Part shown: positions 1 through 6,269 of the stretch, piece after piece
Position numbering within the stretch: position 1 is the first letter of the stretch
Layout: each line of letters starts with the position of its first letter
Assembly: GCA_030040955.1 (NCBI GenBank)
Contig: JASHSH010000388.1
Location: 1 to 11,221, forward strand
DNA: 11,221 nucleotides
Source of the DNA: Rhodospirillales bacterium
Lineage (GTDB): Bacteria; Pseudomonadota; Alphaproteobacteria; Rhodospirillales; Magnetospirillaceae
Direction: 5' to 3'
Translations under genes and position numbers: made by a program
Notes under the pieces: generated by a model
Told to the model about the DNA's origin: nothing
The model's input: only the letters and a program-made list of their open reading frames with translations
The model's database searches: none

Positions 1-20
1 CCATTTCGGGCGCGGCTGAG

Positions 21-404
21 ATGGCGGGGGAAGGCGACGCGATCTACAAAATCTGTCCCGCCGATCTGTGGCGCGAGGCCGAGCGGCGGGGCGCGTTCGC
101 CGGTTCCGCCATCGATCTGCGCGACGGTTTCATTCATTTCTCGACCGCGGTGCAGGTCGTGGAGACCGCGGCGCGGCACTTCGCGGGACGGTCCGACCTG
201 ATCTTGGTCGCCGTGGACTCGTCTCGGATCGAAGAGAACTTGCGCTGGGAGCCCTCGCGCGGTGGCATGCCGTTTCCACATCTCTACGCCATGCTCCCCC
301 TCGACGCGGTGTTGTGGACCAGGCCGCTGCCGTTCGGCGCGGACGGCCGCCACCAGTTTCCGGCCGAGTTCGAGATCGTCGACGGGGCACGGGGCGCGGG
401 TTGA
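21..404 (+). CDS. DUF952 domain-containing protein
   Basis: The 127-residue product has the layout of the DUF952 family, small cytoplasmic proteins of unknown biochemical role. Family features seen are an N-terminal IYKICP segment (residues 8-13), the DGFIHFST block (35-42), and a C-terminal block around RWEPSRGG (75-82) followed by FPHLYA (85-90). The length is normal for the family. The ATG at 21 follows a TGA at 17-19 by one base, so an upstream gene may end at the window edge; too little is visible to identify it, and no clear ribosome binding site is seen. The stop codon overlaps the -35 element of the tRNA promoter downstream. The family call is fairly secure; no function can be assigned. 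Confidence 0.88.
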   Translation: MAGEGDAIYKICPADLWREAERRGAFAGSAIDLRDGFIHFSTAVQVVETAARHFAGRSDLILVAVDSSRIEENLRWEPSRGGMPFPHLYAMLPLDAVLWTRPLPFGADGRHQFPAEFEIVDGARGAG

Positions 405-430
405 CTGCAACGCGAGGGGTAGGCTAGACA
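401..430 (+). promoter_or_regulatory. Predicted sigma70-type promoter of tRNA-His
   Basis: TTGACT at 401-406 matches the -35 consensus at five of six positions. After an 18-base spacer TAGACA lies at 425-430 as a weak -10. Transcription would start near 437, a few bases before the mature tRNA at 443. The -35 overlaps the TGA (402-404) of the DUF952 gene. This is a prediction by eye. Confidence 0.45.
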
Positions 431-442
431 ACGCCTTCCGGC

Positions 443-520
443 GGCGGGCGTAGCTCAGTTGGTTAGAGCGCCAGATTGTGGTTCTGGATGTCGTCGGTTC
501 GAATCCGTCCGCTCGCCCCA
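443..520 (+). tRNA. tRNA-His (anticodon GTG, CCA encoded)
   Basis: A complete cloverleaf can be drawn. The acceptor arm is GCGGGCG (444-450) with CGCTCGC (510-516), containing one G-T pair. U8-A9 are at 451-452, the D stem is GCTC/GAGC, and the anticodon stem CCAGA/TCTGG encloses loop TTGTGGT with anticodon GTG at 478-480. The T loop is TTCGAAT (498-504). The extra G at 443 pairs with discriminator C517, the G-1:C73 identity element of histidine tRNAs, and CCA is encoded at 518-520. One oddity is that the T stem (493-497 with 505-509) has a T-T mismatch at its second pair. Confidence 0.95.
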
Positions 521-537
521 TTCCCTCCGGTTGCGCT

Positions 538-1656
538 TCAGGTCTCGGCCAGCAGCGCCGCCAGCCAGGACTCCCACTCGGTGGCGCGCGCCGACCATAC
601 ATAGTGCTTGCGGGCATGCTCCGCCTGCGCCTCGACTGAGGCGCGCGCGTGCGCGGGAGCGGCGACGAGCTTGCCCAGCTCGGCGATCGCATAGTCCGCG
701 AAGGCCTGCGCGAAACCGAGCACTCCCATCGTCGGCGTCGGCGGCCGGAACAAGTGCCCGAAGCCGGCCGCCGTCTCCGGCAGCGCGCCGTTCGCGGTGG
801 TGATGATCACGCAGCCCGACGCCATCGCCTCCATCAGCGCGATGCAAGAGGTCTCGAGGAACGTGTTCGGGTAGATCAGTACATCCGCCTCGGCCAGCGC
901 CGCGGCGAGCCGTGTCTGCCCTACCGGTCCGACATACTCCGCGCCCTCGATCGCGCCGCACAGACGATACAGAAGCCTGTACTGGTCCTGCTCCGCGCTC
1001 TCCTGATAGACGGCCATGCCGGAATAGACGCGCAGCCGCGCGCCGGGAATGGCCGCGCGCAGCGTAGGAAATATGGTGAGCAGAATATCGAGCCCGCGGA
1101 ACGGCGTGCTGGTGTAGACCATCGCCGGCGGCCGCCCCGCCTCGAAGAAGAGCGGGCCCGCCCGGCGCGCCTGCTCCACAGCCGGCGAGATGGCGTTGCG
1201 CAACACCCGGATGCGCCCCTTGGGCAGGCCGAACTTTGCCGCGTAGCGCTCGGCCTGCCAGTTGCTGACCAGGGCGAAGGCGCGCCAGCTGTCGCGTTCG
1301 TCGGCGTCCTTCAAGGCCGCGATCGGGGCCTGGTCGATATGGTGCTGTGTCCACAGGATCAGCGGCGGCCGGATCGTGTTTCCGCGCCGCAACTCGCGCC
1401 CGATGGCGGCGGTGCAAATCAACACATCGAACGAATTCAGGAATTCGGCGGAAAATTGAGCGGACGCTCCAGCGCAGACCACCCCGCCGAAGGTGCCGGC
1501 AACCCGGCTGTGGTTGGCGAGCCCGACCAGGTGACCGCGCGAAGCCAGTGCCGAGGCGAGGTAGCTGAGCGCCGACTGGCTGCCGCCGAGCGGGCGCTCA
1601 TAGGGCGTGAGCGGCGTGTAGTCGAACGGCGTGCGGTCGACGAACCCAATTTTCAT
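538..1656 (-). CDS. Glycosyltransferase, GT4-like (GT-B fold)
   Basis: The 372-residue protein has the architecture of a retaining GT-B glycosyltransferase related to family 4, which transfers sugar from a nucleotide-sugar donor to a glycan or lipid acceptor. The N-terminal acceptor domain carries a glycine-rich GGSQSAL turn (24-30). The C-terminal donor domain carries the EX7E signature, E268 to E276, inside an NTFLETSCIALMEAMASG segment (264-281), followed by ALPET (291-295) as in family-1 Pfam glycosyl transferases. No membrane segments or signal peptide are seen. The ATG at 1656 starts MKIGFVD, a typical first beta strand, although the ribosome site is weak. The FecR-domain gene lies 58 bases upstream on the same strand and may be co-transcribed. 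Donor and acceptor cannot be told. Confidence 0.88.
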   Translation of the reverse strand: MKIGFVDRTPFDYTPLTPYERPLGGSQSALSYLASALASRGHLVGLANHSRVAGTFGGVVCAGASAQFSAEFLNSFDVLICTAAIGRELRRGNTIRPPLILWTQHHIDQAPIAALKDADERDSWRAFALVSNWQAERYAAKFGLPKGRIRVLRNAISPAVEQARRAGPLFFEAGRPPAMVYTSTPFRGLDILLTIFPTLRAAIPGARLRVYSGMAVYQESAEQDQYRLLYRLCGAIEGAEYVGPVGQTRLAAALAEADVLIYPNTFLETSCIALMEAMASGCVIITTANGALPETAAGFGHLFRPPTPTMGVLGFAQAFADYAIAELGKLVAAPAHARASVEAQAEHARKHYVWSARATEWESWLAALLAET

Positions 1657-1714
1657 GTCGGCAACGCGTCAGGCGGGGCAGGGTTCGTCACGCCGCCATG
1701 CCCGCGCGGCCGGT

Positions 1715-2332
1715 TCAGGGCGAATCGAACGAAACGGTGGCGATGGCTTGATCGCGCAGCTGCGGCGACCATTGGTGCGGGGCCTCGGGCGCCTGTCCGG
1801 CCCCGTAAATGCTGGTGCCCAGGCCCGGCTTGTCCAGCACGACCGTGCCCGCCGGCGAACGCACCTCGACGATGCCTTCGATCAAGAACACGTCGAGCGG
1901 GCTCTTCAGCGAGCCGCCCCACACGTCGGTGCCGCGAATGCCGATGGTGCCGACCGCGCTCGCCACTTCGATGCGATGGTCCATCTTCTTGGCGATATCG
2001 CCCGCGACCAGGCGCATCGCGCCCGCTGCCCGGCTGAATAGAGCTTCACCGCTGTCGGCGCCGATCGATAGCGCGTCGATGGTGAAATCGGCTTTCTCGC
2101 CCAGCGTGAGCAAGGTTCCATCGGCCAGCGTGAGTTCGAGCCGGGCACCCGGACCGGTGAGCAACCGGTCGCCGACCTCGACCGGCGCCGCGACGGAGAG
2201 CGTCCGCGATTTGCCGGCGGCTTCGGCGGTGGCCTCGCCGCGCAACCGCGTCACGGTTCCCGCCGGATCGGCCAGCGCCCGGACCGGCAAGGCCAGCCCG
2301 GCAAGCAATAGCAGCAAAGCGACCTTCCGCAT
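1715..2332 (-). CDS. Exported FecR-domain protein
   Basis: The product is 205 residues. It starts with a classical signal peptide (MRKVALLLLLAGLALPVRALA, likely cut after A21), so it should be periplasmic. The body has FecR-domain features: an N-terminal GTVTRLRGEAT strand (25-35), PVEVGDRLLTG (50-60), LADGTLLTLGEKADF (69-83), and a C-terminal TIGIRGTDVWGG block (129-140) plus VEVRSPAG (155-162). There is no transmembrane helix after the signal peptide and no anti-sigma N-terminal domain, so it is not a classical FecR sigma regulator but one of the free-standing FecR-domain exported proteins. The ATG at 2332 is preferred over an upstream start at 2413 because it opens the signal peptide and has AGGAG at a good distance. 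It is transcribed away from the Crp-like gene. Confidence 0.85.
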   Translation of the reverse strand: MRKVALLLLLAGLALPVRALADPAGTVTRLRGEATAEAAGKSRTLSVAAPVEVGDRLLTGPGARLELTLADGTLLTLGEKADFTIDALSIGADSGEALFSRAAGAMRLVAGDIAKKMDHRIEVASAVGTIGIRGTDVWGGSLKSPLDVFLIEGIVEVRSPAGTVVLDKPGLGTSIYGAGQAPEAPHQWSPQLRDQAIATVSFDSP

Positions 2333-2464
2333 GAAAACTCCTAGTCCCGTGCGCTGGCCGGGGAGCGCTCCACGGTTTGCGACTCCTACGCGGCGGGAGC
2401 GCTTCCGGATCACCGAATTGCTCCCGACACCGCGAAATTCTCACCCTTCAGCGGTTTCTACACG

Positions 2465-2485
2465 GATTCTCCGTACGTTAGAATC
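2465..2485. promoter_or_regulatory. Operator-like inverted repeat between divergent genes
   Basis: GATTCT (2465-2470) and AGAATC (2480-2485) are perfect inverted arms around a 9-base spacer that contains CGTACG. It lies between the divergent FecR-domain gene and Crp-like gene, about 40 bases upstream of the predicted -10 of the latter. A protein binding site is plausible but the protein is unknown; the sequence is not a TGTGA/TCACA Crp box. Confidence 0.35.
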
Positions 2486-2501
2486 GGGTCCACGGCCCCC
2501 C

Positions 2502-2530
2502 TCGTCAAGTCGGCCGAATGCCTCTATCAT
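2502..2530 (+). promoter_or_regulatory. Predicted promoter of the Crp-like gene
   Basis: TCGTCA at 2502-2507 (four of six -35 positions), a 17-base spacer, and TATCAT at 2525-2530 (five of six -10 positions). Transcription would begin near 2537, giving a leader of about 36 bases before the ATG at 2573. This is the best sigma70-like match in the divergent region; it was not computed. Confidence 0.45.
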
Positions 2531-2572
2531 GGCACGAAAGTCGAACGGAACCGGCCACTCTCGGGGCGAGTG

Positions 2573-3277
2573 ATGACCGACGCTCCTGCGCACAATTTCG
2601 ACGCGGTGCCGCTCCTCGCCAGCCTCAGCCCGGCGGAGCGAAACGAGATGGCACGCCGCTGCCGATTCCGCCGCTACGGGCCGGGCGAGCACATCATCGA
2701 CATGGAGAGCGACAGCCGCGAGGTCTATTTCGTCCTCGAAGGCACGGTCCGCGTCGTCAACTATTCGCAGACGGGGCGCGAGGTCACGCTCGACGATATC
2801 GGGCCGGGTGGTTATTTCGGCGAGCTGGCCGCGATCGACGGCGGACCACGCTCCGCCTTTGTGATGTCGCAGGGCGGGGACGCGCTCACCGCCGCCATGC
2901 CGCCGCCGGTGTTCCTGGAACTGCTCGCCAAGAAGCCCGATATCGGCATCGAAATCATGCGTCGGCTCGCCCGCATGATCCGCCGCTCGGACGAGCGGAT
3001 CATGGATCTGAGCACGCTGGGCGCCAACCATCGCATCCAGGCCGAGCTTCTGCGCCAGGCCAAGGCGAGCCAGACCGACGCCAAGGCCTTGCCGATGATT
3101 TCGCCGATCCCGCTGCATGCCGACCTCGCCAGCCGGGTGAGCACCACGCGCGAGACGGTCGCGCGGGTGCTGAACGAACTGGCGCGCGACGGCATCGTCG
3201 AGCGGCGCAAGAACGCGCTGGTCATCCGCGACATGGCGCGCCTGACCGCGTTGGTGGCCGAACAGCGCGGCAAGTAG
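2573..3277 (+). CDS. Crp/Fnr-family transcription regulator, cAMP-receptor type
   Basis: A 234-residue regulator with an N-terminal cyclic-nucleotide-binding beta-barrel (about 14-120), a long dimerization helix (122-148) and a C-terminal winged helix-turn-helix (about 180-220). The phosphate-binding cassette reads FGELAAIDG then PRSA (82-95), keeping the Gly-Glu-Leu and Arg-Ser (R93, S94) that hold cAMP in E. coli CRP. The recognition helix TTRETVARVL has R193, E194 and R198, the pattern that in CRP reads TGTGA half-sites. The cysteines of FNR-type iron-sulfur sensors are absent (only C30). I chose ATG 2573 over the adjoining GTG 2570 because GGGG at 2563-2566 is better spaced. A perfect TGTGA-N6-TCACA box begins five bases after the stop. 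Targets and effector are inferred. Confidence 0.9.
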   Translation: MTDAPAHNFDAVPLLASLSPAERNEMARRCRFRRYGPGEHIIDMESDSREVYFVLEGTVRVVNYSQTGREVTLDDIGPGGYFGELAAIDGGPRSAFVMSQGGDALTAAMPPPVFLELLAKKPDIGIEIMRRLARMIRRSDERIMDLSTLGANHRIQAELLRQAKASQTDAKALPMISPIPLHADLASRVSTTRETVARVLNELARDGIVERRKNALVIRDMARLTALVAEQRGK

Positions 3278-3280
3278 CGG

Positions 3281-3298
3281 CTGTGACGGGTGTCACAG
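3281..3298. promoter_or_regulatory. Perfect Crp-type box (TGTGA-N6-TCACA)
   Basis: CTGTGAC (3281-3287) and GTCACAG (3292-3298) are perfect 7-base inverted arms around GGGT. The core TGTGA-N6-TCACA (3282-3297) is the textbook CRP consensus. It starts five bases after the stop codon of the Crp-like gene, whose recognition helix carries the matching residues. Its centre (3289.5) is 40-41 bases before a start at 3330-3331, as in class II activated promoters. Confidence 0.75.
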
Positions 3299-3317
3299 AC
3301 AGATCGCGCGCTTTCCC

Positions 3318-3323
3318 TAACAT
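3318..3323 (+). promoter_or_regulatory. Possible -10 element of a Crp-activated promoter
   Basis: TAACAT matches the -10 consensus at four of six positions and there is no recognisable -35, which is usual for activator-dependent promoters. It places the start at about 3330, so that the Crp box overlaps the -35 position. This is weak on its own and relies on the neighbouring box, hairpin and terminator. Confidence 0.35.
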
Positions 3324-3326
3324 GCG

Positions 3327-3413
3327 GGACGATACCGGCGATGACCTCAGGTGTCGTCCAGTATCTTCCCTCAAGAGAACTCAGGGCCGGGCTAGTCCCG
3401 GCCCCTTTTTCTT
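3327..3413 (+). ncRNA. Predicted small RNA of about 80-87 nt
   Basis: A 10-bp stem forms between GGACGATACC (3327-3336) and GGTGTCGTCC (3350-3359), with one T-G pair and a 13-base loop containing ACCTC. An open stretch (3360-3383) follows with CTTCCCTC, a pyrimidine run complementary to Shine-Dalgarno sequences. The unit ends in a strong intrinsic terminator. No ORF with a ribosome site fills it. This hairpin / open C-rich segment / terminator plan is that of trans-acting bacterial small RNAs. The exact 5' end is uncertain by several bases and part of the first stem could lie upstream of it. The alternative is a long attenuated leader of the DUF423 gene. I do not recognise it as a named RNA family. 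Confidence 0.5.
3384..3413 (+). terminator. Intrinsic terminator
   Basis: GGGCCGGG (3384-3391) and CCCGGCCC (3397-3404) form a perfect 8-bp all-G/C stem with loop CTAGT, followed by C and TTTTTCTT (3406-3413). It is the clearest Rho-independent terminator in the window. It ends either the Crp-like mRNA or the predicted small RNA, and sits 12 bases before the next start codon. Confidence 0.9.
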
Positions 3414-3425
3414 GGCCCCCCCGAC

Positions 3426-3797
3426 ATGAGCCCCGCGGCGTCCCGGCGCCTCTGGCTCGGGCTCGGCGGAGCGAGCGGCGCCTGCGCCGTTGGGTTCGGC
3501 GCCTATTCCGCCCACCGGCTGTCCGGCCACGCCCAGGAACTGGTGAGCCTGGCCTCGCTGTTCCAGCTATTGCACGCCGGCACGCTGGTCGCGCTCGCGG
3601 CGCTGTCGCCATTCGGCGGGCGCTGGCTGACGGCGGCGGGATGCCTGTTCGTCGCGGGAACGGCGGGATTTTCTGGCGGCCTCTATGTCGATGCGCTGCT
3701 TGATGCGCCGACGCCGCTTATACCGCTGGGCGGGACCTGCCTGATCCTGGGATGGCTCGCGCTGCTGGCGGGCGCGCTCTTGGCCAAGCCTACTTGA
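3426..3797 (+). CDS. DUF423 family small membrane protein
   Basis: The 123-residue protein has four hydrophobic segments (about 9-29, 43-63, 66-92 and 99-121). It has DUF423 (YgdD-like) family motifs: GAYSAH (25-30) at the end of the first helix, QLLHAGTL (47-54), FSGGLYV (82-88) and PLGGTCLILGW (100-110). It is an inner-membrane protein of unknown function. The ATG at 3426 lies only 12 bases past the T-run of the preceding terminator and has no visible ribosome site, so how it is transcribed and translated is unclear; a short-leader or leaderless transcript is possible. Its 3' end overlaps the convergent rpmG gene by eight bases. Confidence 0.87.
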   Translation: MSPAASRRLWLGLGGASGACAVGFGAYSAHRLSGHAQELVSLASLFQLLHAGTLVALAALSPFGGRWLTAAGCLFVAGTAGFSGGLYVDALLDAPTPLIPLGGTCLILGWLALLAGALLAKPT

Positions 3798-3957
3798 TCT
3801 TGGCTTCCTTGAACGCGACGTGCTTGCGCGCGACCGGATCGTATTTGCGGAATTCAAGCTTCTCGGTGGTCTTGCGCGGATTCTTCTTGGCCACGTAGTA
3901 GAAGCCGGTGTCCGCGGTGCTGACCAGCTTGACGAGGATGGTGGCGGGCTTGGCCAT
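3790..3957 (-). CDS. rpmG: Large ribosomal subunit protein bL33
   Basis: Translation of the minus strand gives 55 residues beginning MAKPATILVKLVSTADTG and containing FYYVAKKNPR and KLEFRKYDPVARKHV, the typical proteobacterial L33, a component of the 50S subunit near the E site. The zinc-binding cysteines of C+ type L33 are absent, so this is the zinc-independent form. Length is exactly as expected. The start at 3957 has an AGGA-type ribosome site and a consensus-like promoter upstream, so the gene appears to be transcribed alone. Its stop codon lies inside the 3' end of the convergent DUF423 gene. Confidence 0.96.
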   Translation of the reverse strand: MAKPATILVKLVSTADTGFYYVAKKNPRKTTEKLEFRKYDPVARKHVAFKEAKIK

Positions 3958-3993
3958 GGCCGGATGTCCTGGATGGCGTGTTGCAGGCCGCGC

Positions 3994-4021
3994 AACATAC
4001 AGGCGCGGCCGGCCCTGTCAA
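3994..4021 (-). promoter_or_regulatory. Predicted promoter of rpmG
   Basis: Read on the minus strand, TTGACA (4021-4016) is a perfect -35. It is followed after 16 bases by TATGTT (3999-3994), four of six for the -10. The start would be near 3987, about 30 bases before the rpmG ATG. It sits just after the end of the YdfG-like gene. Confidence 0.6.
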
Positions 4022-4034
4022 GCCGCTCGCCCGG

Positions 4035-4808
4035 CTAGTTTCCGGGTGCCTCGCGGTGGATGTTCAGCGGATTGAAGGCCTGCTGCTGCGGCATCACCTC
4101 GATGACGTTGACGTTCACATGCTCGGGCAGGCTGGCCGCCCAATGGATGCATTCGGCGATGTCCTCCGCGGTGAGGCGGCGCACGCCCTCGTAGAGCTTG
4201 GCCGCGCGCTGGACGTCGCCCTTGAAACGGACGATGGCGAACTCGGTCTCGCACATGCCGGGCTCGATATTGGTGACACGGATATTGGTGCCCTGGAGAT
4301 CGGCGCGCAGGGCGAGCGAGAACTGCTCGACAAAGGCCTTGGTCGCGCAATATACATGCCCGCCGGGATAGGGATAGCGGCCGGCGACCGAGCCCAGATT
4401 GATCACATGGCCACGGCGGCGTTCGACCATGCCGGGTAGGATCAGCCGGGTGAGATAGATCAGCCCCTTCACGTTGGTGTCGATCATCGTCTCCCAATCG
4501 TCGAGGGAAGCCCGATGGGCCGGCTCGATGCCGAGCGCGAGGCCAGCGTTGTTGACCAGGATGTCGATGGAAGCGAATTCGGGCGGCAGGCTCGCCACCG
4601 TCTTCTCGACCGAAGCCCGGCTGCGCACGTCGAGCGGAAAGGCGTGCACCGGCACGCCGAGCTCGCCGGCGATCGCGCGCAGCCGGTCGGTCCGCCGCCC
4701 GCACAGCACCAGCCGCACGCCGTCCGCGGCGAAGCGTCGCGCTGCCGCGGCGCCGAATCCCGAGGTCGCGCCGGTGATGAATACCGTCTTGCCGGCCAGA
4801 TTGCTCAT
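4035..4808 (-). CDS. ydfG: YdfG-like NADP-dependent SDR oxidoreductase
   Basis: A 257-residue classical short-chain dehydrogenase. The cofactor motif TGATSGFG is at 12-19, R38-R39 at the end of the second strand favour NADP(H), NNAG is at 86-89, and the catalytic set is S140, Y153, K157. The middle and C-terminal parts, including LALGIEPAHRASLDDWETMID (91-110), EPGMCETEF (182-190) and RFKGD (194-198), closely recall E. coli YdfG, which oxidises L-allo-threonine and 3-hydroxy acids and reduces malonic semialdehyde. ATG 4808 is preferred to the in-frame start at 4907 because it gives the normal N-terminus. It follows the lipoprotein gene after a 19-base gap and ends the mazG operon. The exact substrate is inferred from family resemblance. 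Confidence 0.9.
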   Translation of the reverse strand: MSNLAGKTVFITGATSGFGAAAARRFAADGVRLVLCGRRTDRLRAIAGELGVPVHAFPLDVRSRASVEKTVASLPPEFASIDILVNNAGLALGIEPAHRASLDDWETMIDTNVKGLIYLTRLILPGMVERRRGHVINLGSVAGRYPYPGGHVYCATKAFVEQFSLALRADLQGTNIRVTNIEPGMCETEFAIVRFKGDVQRAAKLYEGVRRLTAEDIAECIHWAASLPEHVNVNVIEVMPQQQAFNPLNIHREAPGN

Positions 4809-4827
4809 CCCCGCGCGCGCACCGGCC

Positions 4828-5463
4828 TCATTGCCCCGCCGGCTTGGCCGGCCACACACCTTCGCGCTGCATGACGAAATGGACGGGCGGCGCGAACGGG
4901 CTGGCAATGGTCCATATGTAGAGCTGGTATCCCTGGTACGGCTCGGTGCGGGTGGCGTTGTGCTCCTTCACCAGCCCGTCGGTGATGATGCGGAACTCGC
5001 CGTTCATCGCCAGGCCCATATCGACGATGGTCTGCGCGTCGCTCGGGCGCAGCGCGGCGCCGTTCACGGTCACCTTGCCGTCGGGCGAGGAGCGGATTTC
5101 AAGGATGATCGCGTTGCGCCGCACGAAGGTGACCTGCTGGCTCGCCGCCAAGCGGCCTTCGCGCTGGTATTCGACCTTGAACCGGCCCTGGCCGAGCGAG
5201 TCGATCTTCTTGAAATTCGCGTCGCGGGCGAGATCGCGGCGGATCAGCTCGACCTCGTGCGGGATCTGGTCGGAGGATAGTTTGCCGTTCTGGATGTCGC
5301 GGTAGAGCGGCGCCCAGATCAGCTCGCCGTAATAGGCGAGCGCGAAGTCCCCGCCGCGCCCGAGCCGTATCTCGGCGCGGAAATTGTTGGGCAGATAGCA
5401 GGCAGCGAGGGCGCCGAGCAGCAGTAGCGCGGCAGCGAAGGCAGCGCCGCGCCGCGCGCTCAC
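4828..5463 (-). CDS. Putative lipoprotein of unknown function
   Basis: The 211-residue product starts with a positively charged stretch, a hydrophobic helix (7-21) and a lipobox LAAC with the acceptor cysteine at 22, so it should be lipid-anchored in the envelope. The mature part is mixed alpha/beta with no domain I recognise. The GTG start at 5463 overlaps the mazG stop as GTGA and is preceded by AAGGAGGAGGA, a very strong ribosome site lying within the last mazG codons. An ATG-type start at 5487 would bury the signal peptide and is rejected. Coupling to mazG suggests coordinated expression, but I see no functional link. Confidence 0.8.
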   Translation of the reverse strand: MSARRGAAFAAALLLLGALAACYLPNNFRAEIRLGRGGDFALAYYGELIWAPLYRDIQNGKLSSDQIPHEVELIRRDLARDANFKKIDSLGQGRFKVEYQREGRLAASQQVTFVRRNAIILEIRSSPDGKVTVNGAALRPSDAQTIVDMGLAMNGEFRIITDGLVKEHNATRTEPYQGYQLYIWTIASPFAPPVHFVMQREGVWPAKPAGQ

Positions 5464-6269
5464 TCCTCCTCCTTGGCGGCGACCCATAGCGCCTCCATCG
5501 CCTCCAGGCCCGCCTCGGCCGGCTTGCGGCCCTGGGCGGCGAGCGCGGCCTCGACGCGCGCGAAACGTCGCTCGAACTTGCGCCCGCCGCGGCGCAGCGC
5601 GCCTTCGGCGTCGATGCCGAGCTTGCGCGCAAGATTGACGCAGGCGAACAGCAGATCGCCGACTTCTTCCTCGAGGCGCGCGCGCTCCGCGCCGGCTTGC
5701 ATCTCGACGCGCACTTCGCGCAGCTCTTCTTCGATCTTGTCGAGCACCGGGGCAGGGGAGGGCCAGTCGAAACCCACGCGCGCGGCCCGATCTTGCAGCT
5801 TCTGGGATCGGGTGAGCGCGGGCAGGGCGGCGCTCACGCCGGCAAGCGCGCCCGGCTCGCCGCCCGCCGACTTCTCTGCACGCTCGCGCGCTTTGAGCTT
5901 CTCCCAGGAGACGCGCTGCGCCGCGGCGGTCTCGATCCGCGCGGTTCCGAACAGATGCGGGTGACGGCGCTCCATCTTGTCGGCGATCGCGGTGGCGATC
6001 GAGTCAAAGTCGAAGCTGCCTTCCTCGCGCGCCATCTGGGCGTAGAACACGACCTGGAACAGTAGATCGCCGAGCTCGTCGCGCAAGGCGGCGCGGTTAT
6101 CTGCCTCGATCGCCTCGACCACCTCGTAGGCTTCCTCGATGGTATGCGGCGCGATCGTCGCGAAACTCTGTTCCAGGTCCCAGGGGCAGCCGCCGACCGG
6201 GTCGCGCAGGCGCGCCATCACGGCGAGCAACCGGTCGATCGGGCGCAAGGCGGAGGGATCGTCGGGCAT
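5460..6269 (-). CDS. mazG: Nucleoside triphosphate pyrophosphohydrolase MazG
   Basis: The 269-residue protein has two tandem MazG domains, as in E. coli MazG (about 263 residues), which hydrolyses (d)NTPs to monophosphate and pyrophosphate. The N-terminal domain shows GGCPWD (26-31), HTIEEAYEV (42-50) and the metal-binding ELGDLL (65-70). HPHLFG (103-108) and SWEKLKA (121-127) follow. The C-terminal, catalytically dominant domain has KIEEELREV (178-186) and EEEVGDLL (200-207). The ATG at 6269 gives the normal N-terminus; an in-frame upstream start at 6353 would add residues unlike the family. It is first in an operon with a lipoprotein and a YdfG-like gene and diverges from a LysE-type exporter. 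Confidence 0.95.
   Translation of the reverse strand: MPDDPSALRPIDRLLAVMARLRDPVGGCPWDLEQSFATIAPHTIEEAYEVVEAIEADNRAALRDELGDLLFQVVFYAQMAREEGSFDFDSIATAIADKMERRHPHLFGTARIETAAAQRVSWEKLKARERAEKSAGGEPGALAGVSAALPALTRSQKLQDRAARVGFDWPSPAPVLDKIEEELREVRVEMQAGAERARLEEEVGDLLFACVNLARKLGIDAEGALRRGGRKFERRFARVEAALAAQGRKPAEAGLEAMEALWVAAKEEE

Noticed and set aside
1..19. End of an upstream gene (frame ending ...GRG then TGA at 17-19)
   Set aside because: Only about five codons are visible; the stop spacing is suggestive but no family can be supported.
649..2037. Long plus-strand ORF of 462 codons opposite the glycosyltransferase and FecR-domain genes
   Set aside because: It is antisense to two genes with clear family motifs, and its product is Arg-rich with no recognisable domain; typical of GC-rich shadow frames.
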